Below, piece by piece: positions 30,066 to 40,157 of a stretch of 64,000 nt of DNA; position 1 is the first letter of the stretch, and the number at the start of each line of letters is the position of its first letter. The notes under the pieces were generated by a model that saw only the letters and a list, made by a program, of their open reading frames with translations, had not been told where the DNA came from and made no database searches. The stretch is from contig CAZQUZ010000001.1 of NCBI GenBank assembly GCA_964596675.1, forward strand, positions 133,664-197,663, read 5' to 3'. This stretch comes from JAGOMW01 sp964596675 (GTDB lineage Bacteria; Patescibacteriota; Gracilibacteria; BD1-5; UBA2023). The position numbers and the translations under genes are program-made.

Positions 30066-30177
30066 TTGCATTCTCGGAGAAAAATACCATAATCACCCAA
30101 TCATTTTTCAGAAAAGATATTGCACATTTATAAAAATACTGTATAAATTTGCAATTTACTGAAGAATATGTTAATAT
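30066..30177 (+). promoter_or_regulatory. Cluster of candidate promoters before the gene at 30184
   Basis: Three TTGCAN boxes each precede a -10: TTGCAT (30066) with CATAAT (30088-30093), TTGCAC near 30119 with TATAAA near 30141, and TTGCAA near 30149 with TAATAT (30172-30177). The last would start transcription at or next to the ATG. The interval 30024-30183 otherwise holds no gene. Confidence 0.4.
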
Positions 30178-30183
30178 AAGACC

Positions 30184-30480
30184 ATGGTGAGAAATCTAAA
30201 ATCACATCTCGAAAATGCTCCGTCTCTCCCAAAAAATATTATAGATGAAGTAACCTCTATGTATGCAAAGGAGTCAGGGAATCTGCTCAATGCAATCAGT
30301 GATATTCAAAATTTTGAAGTTCGAGAAGTTGCACTAATAGCATTACGTGAATATCATAAGGCACTCAACACAAACAATACTACTTTCCCAAAAGTAGCTC
30401 AAATCCTCTCTTCTCAACAAACAGATATCACAGCTGCTGCAAATGATGAATATTATGGAAATGAAAGACGCGCAGCCTAG
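30184..30480 (+). CDS. Hypothetical protein
   Basis: 98 aa, soluble and helical (MVRNLKSHLENAPSLPKNII, FEVREVALIALREYHKALNT), ending YYGNERRAA. No UGA codon, motif or membrane segment. A terminator follows directly (30502-30535) and a promoter cluster precedes it, so it appears to be a single-gene unit. A plain helical bundle with unknown partner is all that can be said. Confidence 0.65.
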   Translation: MVRNLKSHLENAPSLPKNIIDEVTSMYAKESGNLLNAISDIQNFEVREVALIALREYHKALNTNNTTFPKVAQILSSQQTDITAAANDEYYGNERRAA

Positions 30481-30501
30481 TGAAAAAATTTTGCAAATCA
30501 T

Positions 30502-30535
30502 AAAAAACCGATACAATACTCGTATCGGTTTTTTT
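30502..30535 (+). terminator. Rho-independent terminator
   Basis: ACCGATAC (30507-30514) pairs with GTATCGGT (30522-30529) around AATACTC, followed by seven T. Confidence 0.88.
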
Positions 30536-30564
30536 GTCCTCTCTAGCCTTTACGACCTTCTGAT

Positions 30565-30936
30565 ATGGGTAACGTCCGTCTCCAGACACTTCTCGCGAGG
30601 TCACCTCTCTCAGATGAAGATCGCCATAATATAGCGGTGATTTTCGATGCTCTGACTGAGCCCAAACAACATCATATACTCGAAAACTGGGAGACATATA
30701 TCGTAGAGATGGTCATGGTGCGCAAAGAGATTGATAGCGCCAATCGAGCACTTCTGGAAGAAGCTGCTGAGATGATAGATACGCTCAAAGATGCTAAAAA
30801 TGCACATGAAGCCGATATGCTCCTCGCAAAATTCAAAAAACAAAAACAAACCCGCCTCGAACTCGAAAATGTCCATAAATATCACCAAGCCGATAAGCTC
30901 AACCTAATTCGCAGTATCGCACAGATTCCTGATTAG
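30565..30936 (+). CDS. Hypothetical helical protein
   Basis: 123 aa, unrecognised, with strongly helical, charged sequence (LSDEDRHNIAVIFDALTEPK, MIDTLKDAKNAHEADMLLAKFKKQKQTR) that could form coiled coil in its second half. No UGA codons. It starts 29 bp after a terminator, so it must have its own promoter or be read through. It may be functionally linked to the 98-aa protein upstream, which has a similar style, but that is inference. Confidence 0.65.
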   Translation: MGNVRLQTLLARSPLSDEDRHNIAVIFDALTEPKQHHILENWETYIVEMVMVRKEIDSANRALLEEAAEMIDTLKDAKNAHEADMLLAKFKKQKQTRLELENVHKYHQADKLNLIRSIAQIPD

Positions 30937-31118
30937 ACCATAGAAAATATATACTGTAAAGAGGAAATCGAGAAAAATTTCGGTCGAAAAGCGAAAAAAG
31001 ATAAAAAATAGTGTAAGATAATCCTATTCCCCGGTCAGGAATACTTATACCACAGGTACACCGTAAGAACGTGACTTATACATATATAAAGGCCGATATC
31101 GGCCTTTCTTTTCTTTTT
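30937..31118 (+). other. Intergenic region with palindromic hairpin before the MFS gene
   Basis: No ORF. It contains TGTAAGATAAT (about 31012-31022), an extended -10-like motif, a small ATTCC/GGAAT hairpin, and a perfect 20-bp palindrome AAAGGCCGATATCGGCCTTT (31088-31107) followed by a pyrimidine run ending 2 nt before the ATG. This could be an attenuator or the end of a short RNA of about 80 nt. Confidence 0.45.
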
Positions 31119-32681
31119 ATGACAGATTCATCTCCTTCACCATCCAAAAATCCACATGATGATACTGTTATCATATCTACAAACACGTCTCTCGATGGAT
31201 ATCGGCTCAAAAATTTTTATATGACGAATGCGTTTCAGGGTTTTGTTTGGATGGTATTCCACTTTTCTGTGGTATTCTTTTTTACCTTTCAGCTCAAAAG
31301 CGTAGCTCTCGTAGGCATATTTCTCGGGATCGCGAATCTGATAGCATTTTTTCTCGATATTCCTATCGGCATACTGCAGCGCTACTACTCTACGAAAAAA
31401 CTCTTTATTATCGGCGCGATATCACAACTTATCGCGGTAGGGATATTTTTTAACTTTATTTACTGAGTATTCTCTGTAGCATGAGATGTAGGGAAAATGA
31501 TTGTCCCTGATGGATTTACTGGTATTATATCATGGTTCTTTAGTGATGCTCTAAACTGGGTACTTATTATCATAGCATCATTTTGTTATGGTCTCACCAA
31601 AGAAGTAAACGATATCTCTACATTCGGATATATCCTCTCGAATGCACATCCGAGTGAATATGGAACGATACTCGCGCGAAATAATATAACCTACTGACTC
31701 GGATCTCTCATGGGACTCATCATATCTGGTTTTATCCTCTCTACGAATCCGACGATTGCGATTATATTCCTCGGGGGCATCATATCACTCTTTCTGATTT
31801 TTACGTATAGATTTTTCGATAATAGAAAAGAGAGCTTCGCGCTTTCTGATATTACAGGCTTTACTGTCGGCATCAGTAAGCTCAATAAAGAAAATGTGCA
31901 AGAATACCTTACCGAAAAAATCAGCGCCATCGATCTAGAAAAAGTCCTCAGTAGTACGAAATATATATTCATCAGGCCAGCACAAAAAAATACTACGAAG
32001 ATAGACATGACATCATTTTATAGAGAAATAATCGATACTGCCAAAACCATATATGCTATCATGCTCCATATTCCTCCATATATTATTCTCTATTGGACGA
32101 TGAGCCTCGTGCTGATATTTGGTTTTTGGGATACATTTGCTTCGACATTTCTCGTGAGCTTTCTCGATAATATAAAACATGGATGGAGCTATATACTACT
32201 CGCTATGATAGCTATACCCGCTCTCTGACTGCAAGAGATCGCGAGTCGAGTCGCACAAAAGGTAGGGATAAAAACAGTGGCATTTCTCGGACTCGGCCTC
32301 TCTGGTATATCTATGCTCGCTATGGGGATGATGACTCTCATAAATAATGGAAACTTCGGGGGTATTACGAGCATCATATTCCTCGGGCTTGCTCTCATAA
32401 ATAGTATCTGATATGCATGTGGGATGTCTCTGGGACAAAATCAATTCCTCGATGCATATAATAAAATCTATGCTAAGACCCTAGATCTCAAAGAAATAGA
32501 TGCAAATGCCTCTGCTGGACCGATGAAGATACTCCAAAATGCTGCCAATGTTATCGGTCTCATGCTCGGCGGACTTTTATTAGAAATATTTTGATATGAA
32601 GGATTTTTTATCCTCTTCGGTATTATAATCATCAGTATCCTCGTATGGAGCATTAAGATGAAAGATGCCATCCACGTGTAA
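31119..32681 (+). CDS. MFS-type transporter
   Basis: 520 aa, about 12 membrane helices. The N-terminal bundle has FVWMVFHFSVVFFFTFQLKS and LVGIFLGIANLIAFFLDIPIG. The large central loop (about 260-330) is polar (FDNRKESFALSDITGFTVG). The C-terminal bundle has FLGLGLSGISMLAMGMM and NVIGLMLGGLLLEIFGYEGF. Substrate unknown; an exporter is likely from the low polarity of the helices. Four UGA glycines lie in or beside helices. Start ATG at 31119 is preferred over GTG 31071 because the upstream stretch encodes the palindromic hairpin. Its TAA abuts the stop of the convergent gene (TAACTA). Confidence 0.78.
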
Positions 32682-33674
32682 CTATCTCCACTCGAGAGTG
32701 ACAGCACGATTTTTTACGATTTCGACTTCTAACTCTTTCAATAAAGATTCTAAATGTGGCCCTTTTAGGATAATTTTTTGGAGCCACTCTCATCGATTTT
32801 TCTCCCAGATATCTCTATCTGAAGCCATAAAAATATCATCTGTCTTCAGAAGAGATATCTTATTCACGAGTTTTGCTATGATATCTTGTACTCGCTCTTT
32901 CGAGGTATCATGGATGCGCAAGACTGCAAACTGAGCATATGGTGGATAGTGATATTTTTTTCTCTCACGACTCATCGTATCGAGAAAATCCCGATAATTC
33001 CCTTCTATAATAAGGGATAATAATGGATGATCTGGAGTATGTGTCTGGATAAATATATGCTTGCCTGATTTTTTTGCATAAGCGATCATATGATAAACAT
33101 CTTCTTCTGTCCGATAATCTGGAAGGGTAATATCCGACTCGAATAGAAGGAATACCACATGAGCAATATCATCTCTCTGGAGGAGTGGTGTATGGACATG
33201 AGTACCGATCAGAATATCTCTATCTTTTATGTAGGAGATGAGCTCTGATTTTTTCACTGCGATATCACTATCCATGCGCATAATAGTCATATCTGGAAAA
33301 AGTCTCGATATATCAGATTCTACTTTTTGTATACCGATACCCACAGACTGAAACCGAAACCCATGACATGAGGAACATTCTCATGGAGTATGCATAGCAA
33401 AATTACACTGATGGCAGATGAGTTGGGATTTTGGTATCGTATGATATGCGAGTGCGATATCACAGTGTGGACACTTCGGAAAATATCCACAATCCTGACA
33501 TATCCATGCACGACCAGAACCTCGACGATTATAGAGGATAAGGACTTTTTCATTTGCTCTTTTTGCTCATGTGATGAGCTCTGTAAGCTCATGTGAGATG
33601 AGTGAACCCTGAAATATGGTCGTACCAAGTGGTACTACCGTAATGGTCGATGTATCTCTCTTATCCGAGCTCAT
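32682..33674 (-). CDS. C-terminal half of PriA (helicase-dead remnant)
   Basis: 330 aa, matching only the C-terminal half of primosomal protein N' (about 730 aa). The zinc-binding module is intact (RAWICQDCGYFPKCPHCDIA, QLICHQCNF, CSSCHG), preceded by ILYNRRGSGR. The helicase C region is recognisable (SDISRLFPDMTIMRMDSD, DILIGTHVHTPLL). Motif V (family GTQMxxKGxxFP) and motif VI with its arginine finger (AGRAGR) are replaced by GTHVHTPLLQRDD and IAYAKKSGK. The N-terminal DNA-binding and Walker A/B part is missing entirely, because the gene starts inside nrdR (14-bp overlap). It could retain SSB, DnaT or DnaB docking. An in-frame upstream part is excluded. Confidence 0.82.
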
Positions 33675-34107
33675 CTTCGATGAATTTTACGAAGCCTTTC
33701 ACACTTTCATGGTTATGATAGATGGATGCATATCTGAGAAATGCGACTTCATCGAGATCGCGCAGTTTACGGAGGATATCTTTACCGATACGCTTTGAGG
33801 TGATACCTTGCTTATTTTGTGCCCACTCATTCTCGAGAGTATTGATGATATCTTCGAGTTTTTCTGGATTCACGCTACGCTTCGTCAGAGCTTTCATCAT
33901 CGAACTCATTACCTTCGTGCGGTCGTATGGCTCACTCTCACCTGAAGACTTGGTGACGAGAAATGACACGAATTCCAGTCGCTCGAAGCTCGTAAAGCGA
34001 GCCCCACATTTCTCACATTCTCGACGACGACGGATAGCCTTGCCATCCTCAGTACTACGAGAATCTATCACTTTTGTATCGAGATTTTTACACTTTGGAC
34101 ATTTCAT
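33661..34107 (-). CDS. nrdR: Transcriptional repressor NrdR
   Basis: 148 aa. A zinc ribbon (MKCPKCKNLDTKVIDSR and ECEKCGARFTSFERLE) plus an ATP-cone (RTKVMSSMMKALTKRSVNPEKLEDII). It senses (d)ATP and represses ribonucleotide-reductase genes by binding NrdR boxes; no nrd gene lies in the window. Every expected residue is present and no UGA is used. It overlaps the PriA remnant by 14 bp, suggesting coupled translation. A2M lies upstream with a 22-bp gap. Confidence 0.97.
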   Translation of the reverse strand: MKCPKCKNLDTKVIDSRSTEDGKAIRRRRECEKCGARFTSFERLEFVSFLVTKSSGESEPYDRTKVMSSMMKALTKRSVNPEKLEDIINTLENEWAQNKQGITSKRIGKDILRKLRDLDEVAFLRYASIYHNHESVKGFVKFIEDELG

Positions 34108-34129
34108 AAAAAGAAAGATTAGGGATAAA

Positions 34130-37100
34130 TTATGGTACTACTGTCACTCTCGTATACGACGTATATGCATGATATTCTGGGGTATACATGAGGTATGCAG
34201 TTGCTGGAGGGAGGAGGTATTCTCAGACGGACTCTGGACGGATATAGTATGCATACTCGAGTGCTGACTCATCTCAGAAGAGATATTCACGGTATGCGAG
34301 GAGTTTATCTTCACGCGACTCTATATGATCCCACCATGTTCATCATATGGTACCTATAGCACTTTGTTCTGTCTTGAATATACCATTTATCGGCCTCCAT
34401 CCACCTGGGAAAAAATCTTCGATAGATATGTGGCGTCTTCCTTCTTTCGGTAGAGTCGCACGAAGTGTTACTTTATAGAGCTTTCCTTTTTGAAATATAG
34501 CATTCGTAATCGGTTTTTTGATAATAAATTCACCCGATTCATCGATTCATTTCGACTCATCAATCTGTTCATATGTACGACGAATCGTGATACTACCAGT
34601 AGCAAATGCCTCTATATCTACAGGATTCTTTGGTATATCATGTATGATCGTCGTGACATAGAGTGGTATTTTTTTATCATCACGTTTGAGTGTATAGGAG
34701 TCACCGATTTTTTCACGAGTAGAGGTAATAGTATTGGTCGGTGCACCAGGGCGAAGTGGGAGATCTGCGATGAGGATATCTCATCGCAGGGCAATCGATA
34801 TATCTTTCGAGATTTTTGGTACATCCTTCGAGAGACGTATGAGTGCGAGGAGAGTATGTATCTTCTCATAGGTAGAGACATAGTATGAGCCGAGATCCAA
34901 TGAACGAATGATAGGATCGAGTATTTTGAGAGCTCAATCTTTATCCTGCCTATCGAGCAAGAGGTCTGCATAGAGTGCTCTATCAGAAATCCGAGTAGAA
35001 TACCAATCATCAGATGTACTATCGAGCTGAGCACGGAGTGTTGTATCTATAGACTCAGTGTATTTACCGAGTTTCTGTGCTGCATATGCATATGCGACAT
35101 ATCAATGTCGAGAAAGCCTCTTTATATCTATCTCGCTCCACCATTGGGCAGCCCGAGGATCACGGAAACTCGCGAGAGTCCATACTGCCTCAGCAAAATC
35201 ATCTGGATTCTTTTTATACTCTGACTCATTGAGTATGATATATCAGATACCATTTTCATATACTGCCTGGGGTATATACTCTCAGAGCTCCTGAAATTTC
35301 TGTAAAGAGCGGAGAACATATGGAGTGATATGGATATTTGCTTCTGTAGCTCATTCCCAGTATGTCCATCCTCCACTAAAATGCTGCATATCAAGTATTT
35401 TTTGGAGTCACTTCTTCGTATGATCAGTAGCCTTGGTCTTATCGATAGAAAGACTGAGTATATCAGCAAGAGAAAGTGCGATACGATTCGGAAGTGTAGA
35501 TGCTATCGTCTGTTCGATACAGCCATATGGATACTGGAGGAGCGATGAGATACCTCTCCCTATCTGCTCACCGTAATAAGAAGATAGCGTGATCTCTACA
35601 TTTGATACACTCGGGCTCGAGAGAGGCGAGAGAGATTTCGGGAGAGTATAGGTATATGTCGTACCTGAAAAGATTTCTACACTTCTCATCTTCGGAGCAA
35701 AGGATGGGGTGGATACTCGAGCAATGGTCTTCGTGATACTATCGAGCACCCTATCTCACTCTCGTAACTCGAGTGTATATGAGATAGTATCTCATATCCA
35801 CAAAGGTGATGCCTCGAGAGTAAAATCTACGCTCTTACGCTCATCGACACCGAGAGAAAGTGGAAATTTTTTGGTAATATACGTGGCTCAAGTCGAGATT
35901 TTTAATACAACTTCTGTAGGAGTGATACGTTTGGTATGATTATATGCTGTGGCGGTGAGTGTGAAGGTGTCTTTATTTCGGATAATCATGGGTGCTGCAG
36001 ATTCGAGGACATAGTCTTTACGTACTTCTATAGTCTTCTCAGCGACAGCGAATTTCGAATCACGTGTATTGGCTATGGTGATAATACGATAGTCTGTGAC
36101 ATTATCTGGAAGTGTGAATGTAATGCGCGCCTTCCCTGAGATATCTGTCTCTATACTCGGATTATAGTATGCTGTATTCTCGAAAAGTATACGTGAAGCA
36201 ATCTGATCTCATGTACCTCATTTATCTCCACCTCCACCATTGGATCCTTTACGTGAGAGGAATCTATTACGCTCTATACCGATAGCTGAGAGTGCAGTTT
36301 TTACGGTAAATGGATACTTATGATAGAATTTTGCGATGATATCGAGATCGATATTACCGAGGAGTCGTATGAGGCTCTCATCGACTACCATCATCGTCAC
36401 TTCTCACTGGAGTGGATTACCAGATCGATCTGTGAGAGTCATATCTGCCGTGACTATTTCTCTATTTTTATATGTAGACTTATCTGTCTTGATTGAGAGT
36501 GATCATTTTTTATCCGCGAGATCCGTGATAATCTCACCATATCATACTGCATATGTACGAGTAATTCATGGATTCGAGAGCGGACGGAGTGCTACTACTC
36601 CGATATATGCATTTGGGACCATACTATCATCGATACGGTATTCTTTGAGGAGAGTATTTCCTGAGAGATATACATATTCACTATCTATCACTCATCATTT
36701 CTCTCGAGTGATATAGAGGTACGAGCCCGTGAATGGAGTCTGTATGAGGACTCTGGCCGTCTCGCCTGCCTTATAGATAGTCTTATCTGGTATGACTCGA
36801 AGCGTATTGTCCTGGAGAGTACTGAGATCTCCAGCTATATAAAATATAGTATCAGATATACTCGATGCTGGGGCCTCTCATGACTCGATGATTGGTGTAG
36901 TACGAAAATGATATTCTCCTGGTGCGAATGTCATGGACTTCAGTGAAATATCTTTCGTATCTATAGTACCGCTCGCGACGACCGTATCCACTGATGTCGT
37001 GACGCGAGTCTGTCCAGCACGGATATCATCGACCATCACTTCCTGATACCTTCTCGATACTATCTCATAACTATACTTCCCTATCAGACTACTATCCCAT

Positions 37101-40021
37101 TTTCCGTATTGTGGTTTTACTTCTCAGAGGAGAGACTCATTTTGGGTGAGGATCTTTTTCTTTGGAGTGAAGATGATCGGATTCTCAGGAGAAAATGACT
37201 TATATGCTTCGGGGAGCTTCACTATGAGAGACCCCGGTGTCGTCACCTCTTCTCCAGTGAGTGGATCACGTATAGTCACCTCTATGGTATATCGATAATC
37301 GCTATAAAATGACTGGAAGTCTACAGGAACACGTATGATACCATAGCCATCACTGTCGATAGATCCACTTCAGTCAGTGTAATGCTCGAGTGGTGGTTCA
37401 AAATAACATCACCAAAAACAATCTGAAAAATATGTATCATCAAATGCTTCGCTCCTATAGACTCGATAGGTAAATGGCGTATTTCTGAGCGTTGCCCCAT
37501 TATAGTAGGCAGCCTTTATGACTCATTCTATAGTGAGATTACCACTATATACATCGGTATACCATGGTGTATAAGGATCTGTATTTGGGATACGACGAAG
37601 GTCTCGTATCATATCATTTTGGAGATCTGGACTTTTGAGTTCTACCGTAGCTGTAAATGTAGGATTTTTGAATATTTCGACCTGGAAATTCGAGAATCCG
37701 TATTCTATATATTCAGATGAATTGGTAGCGATAAGATTAATATTGTATAACCCGAGAGGCGCATCTTTCGGAATCTCGTAGTCTACACCGATCGATCCAA
37801 ATTGATTCGGTTTGAGGGTAGAACGCTTTATTTCACGACCCAGTGGATCATTGATGATGAGATCAAATGCCTGCTCAGTCGGTATAGAAAGCGTAGATGT
37901 ATTTTGTCTTATGATAGCATGCAGATGGGCTTTTTCGCCAGGTAGATAGAGTTTCCTATCTGTATGTACATATGCAGTATAGTTCGGACGATTCTCGTAT
38001 GAGTAGTCGGAATCTTTGATGCCAAAATTATATCCCGTAATCCCATCATTCCATGTGCTGACGAGATATCAGAGTCATGTACTCGACTTTGCCTGTACGA
38101 TAAAACTCTCATATCGACCCTCATATTCCCACCAGCTCTCGAATGAGAGTCCATATGGACTCGAATCATATCCATCTATACCTATGAGGGTATCTTTTTT
38201 TGTAGAGATTTTCCCGATACTATCGGTACGTCATATGACTATACCTGTCGCGAATGATGCCATCGTAAGAGGGAGATAGATATTTTCTGTCTTTCCTGTG
38301 AGTGGATCCCACTTTTCCGTATGAGTACGCGATATATTACGCATGAGAGTCACCTCCATATCTGATCGTGGCTTGCCAGTAGATATATCGGTCGCGAGTA
38401 TCTGCATCTTACCACTGGCATCGACCTTCAGCGTGAGATGTGTATCTACTATAGAGAAGAGTATCGGACTGATAAATGTATCAAACGTGCTTGTCACACT
38501 GGGATCTGCGAATGAGAGCATATAGAGTCCATTTTTAGATGTATCTCAGAGGAAAAAATCGCTCACAAAAAATGGTGATACGTATCCATCTGGGGTGATG
38601 ACAACATCTTTTTTTCGACAGTCCGAAGCCTCATGAGAATCGAGAATCTGAGATATTCCTGCATTCTTTTGAAGTGTGCGATCTGAGAGGATACGCTCGA
38701 CACGAGCATAGGTATCGAGTTCGAGACGACAGAGTTTGAGGGTGTATGAGTTACGTGCTGGGAGGAGACTATAGAGCTTCGCGGGGATCTGCTCATTCGG
38801 AGTATAGATTTGTTTATTTTCTCCGAGACGGAGGGAGAGAAATGGTTTTGCCTGGAGTGTCGTCTGATACTCTATAGAAGCACTCCGTCCATATATATCT
38901 CGGATATCTTTGAGTCAGATAGTGTATTTTTCTCACTCTTTTAGAGGGAGAGTGAGGATAGCTCTATCAGGAGTGAATACGATGTCATCAGGTGAGACAT
39001 CGATATTCGGGATGATGGAAAAATGCTTCAAAAAATCTATCTTCGCGTCGCGACGATGTGCTATATACTCAGGACTATAGAGAGATCCGATATCTCGATA
39101 AATATCATGGGAAAAACGGAATTCCACTCGACTCTTCATATCGTATTCAGGAGAGAGTGATGCTATGACAGAGCCTGTCGCAGTGAAGTCTTCGAGCCAG
39201 CGATCTTCTATGATTCGATATGATCAGGCTACTCCAGCAATGATACAGAGTCTTCATGCAGAGAGATCATATGGGAGTGCGACCTGACTCACCCACCTCT
39301 GTCCATCACGAGATGAGGGGGTGAGTACTCTCGGAGATATCTCTTTCCATATCCATGGAGAGAGATCGCCTGTATATGTCATCGCCACTTCTCCAGATAC
39401 GGGAGTTCCTTTTGGTATATAGTTATATGGCGTATATGGACTGGGAGATCACCAGCTCATGATGCTACAGTCGAGTCAGTCCTCATAGTGCGCATAGTAG
39501 CGTATCTCATCTGGACTATATTCTCAGAGACCATAGAGGGTGATATTATATTTTTGGTCTCGAGGATCTCACTCCGATATAAATGAAAGATCTCTCGGTA
39601 TATCCGTCGGGGTGAGAGTAATATCTCGCGGGAGGATGTATGGAGTAGATTTTTGCTCATTATAGAGAGTACTCGAGAGGATGAGAGGTGGATCTTTCGG
39701 ATTCGGAGTCACATCTTCTATCTGTATATAGGCCTTCGATGTCATGATACGATACTCGCCAGAGAGCGCAGCTTCATCGAGCGGTATACCGTTTCTCGTG
39801 AGAGATCTGAGTACCGCACCAGTATCGAGGAGGATATCGTCTCAGGAAAAATGGAGTCGTGGTGGGGTGAAAGGAATCTGGAGTGCATATCCATACTGTG
39901 TCTCTGTCCCCCGAAATGGGAATGTCAGCGTCTGACTACTGAGACTATAGGCATAGTATCCAAGTGCACTCACAGAGAGAAAAGCTACGAAAATAGCAAA
40001 TATGCGAGAAAGAGTATTCAT
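34130..40021 (-). CDS. Bacterial alpha-2-macroglobulin with intact thioester
   Basis: 1963 aa in one open frame with UGA as Gly; I found no in-frame TAA or TAG. A signal/anchor helix at 1-25 (MNTLSRIFAIFVAFLSVSAL) is followed by many beta-sandwich MG-type domains. The thioester motif is YPYGCIEQTIAST with Cys about 1501 and Gln about 1504. Alpha/alpha-toroid repeats (complement-like TED) surround it and an anchor-like region ends at VTVVP. Bacterial A2Ms trap attacking proteases in the periplasm or at the surface. PbpC, its usual genomic partner, is elsewhere in this window. Standard-code reading would leave about 30 fragments. Confidence 0.9.
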
Positions 40022-40042
40022 AGTAGAAAATGGGTTATGCAT

Positions 40043-40070
40043 ATTATAGTATTTCATAAGGTCTTTGCAA
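40043..40070 (-). promoter_or_regulatory. Promoter of the A2M gene
   Basis: On the minus strand TTGCAA (40070-40065), 16-bp spacer, TATAAT (40048-40043). Predicted start about 40036, leader of about 15 nt before the ATG at 40021. Confidence 0.6.
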
Positions 40071-40157
40071 CACAAAATATAGTGTTTCGTGGTATTTTTG
40101 TATACGGTTTTTTCGACATACCATTGCGAAAAAGTAGCTTTTCTATATATTTATGAC

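Noticed and set aside
30937..31118. SRP RNA or 6S RNA
   Set aside because: Neither the GGAA-tetraloop core of SRP RNA nor the open bubble of 6S RNA could be found; only a hairpin and promoter-like motif remain.
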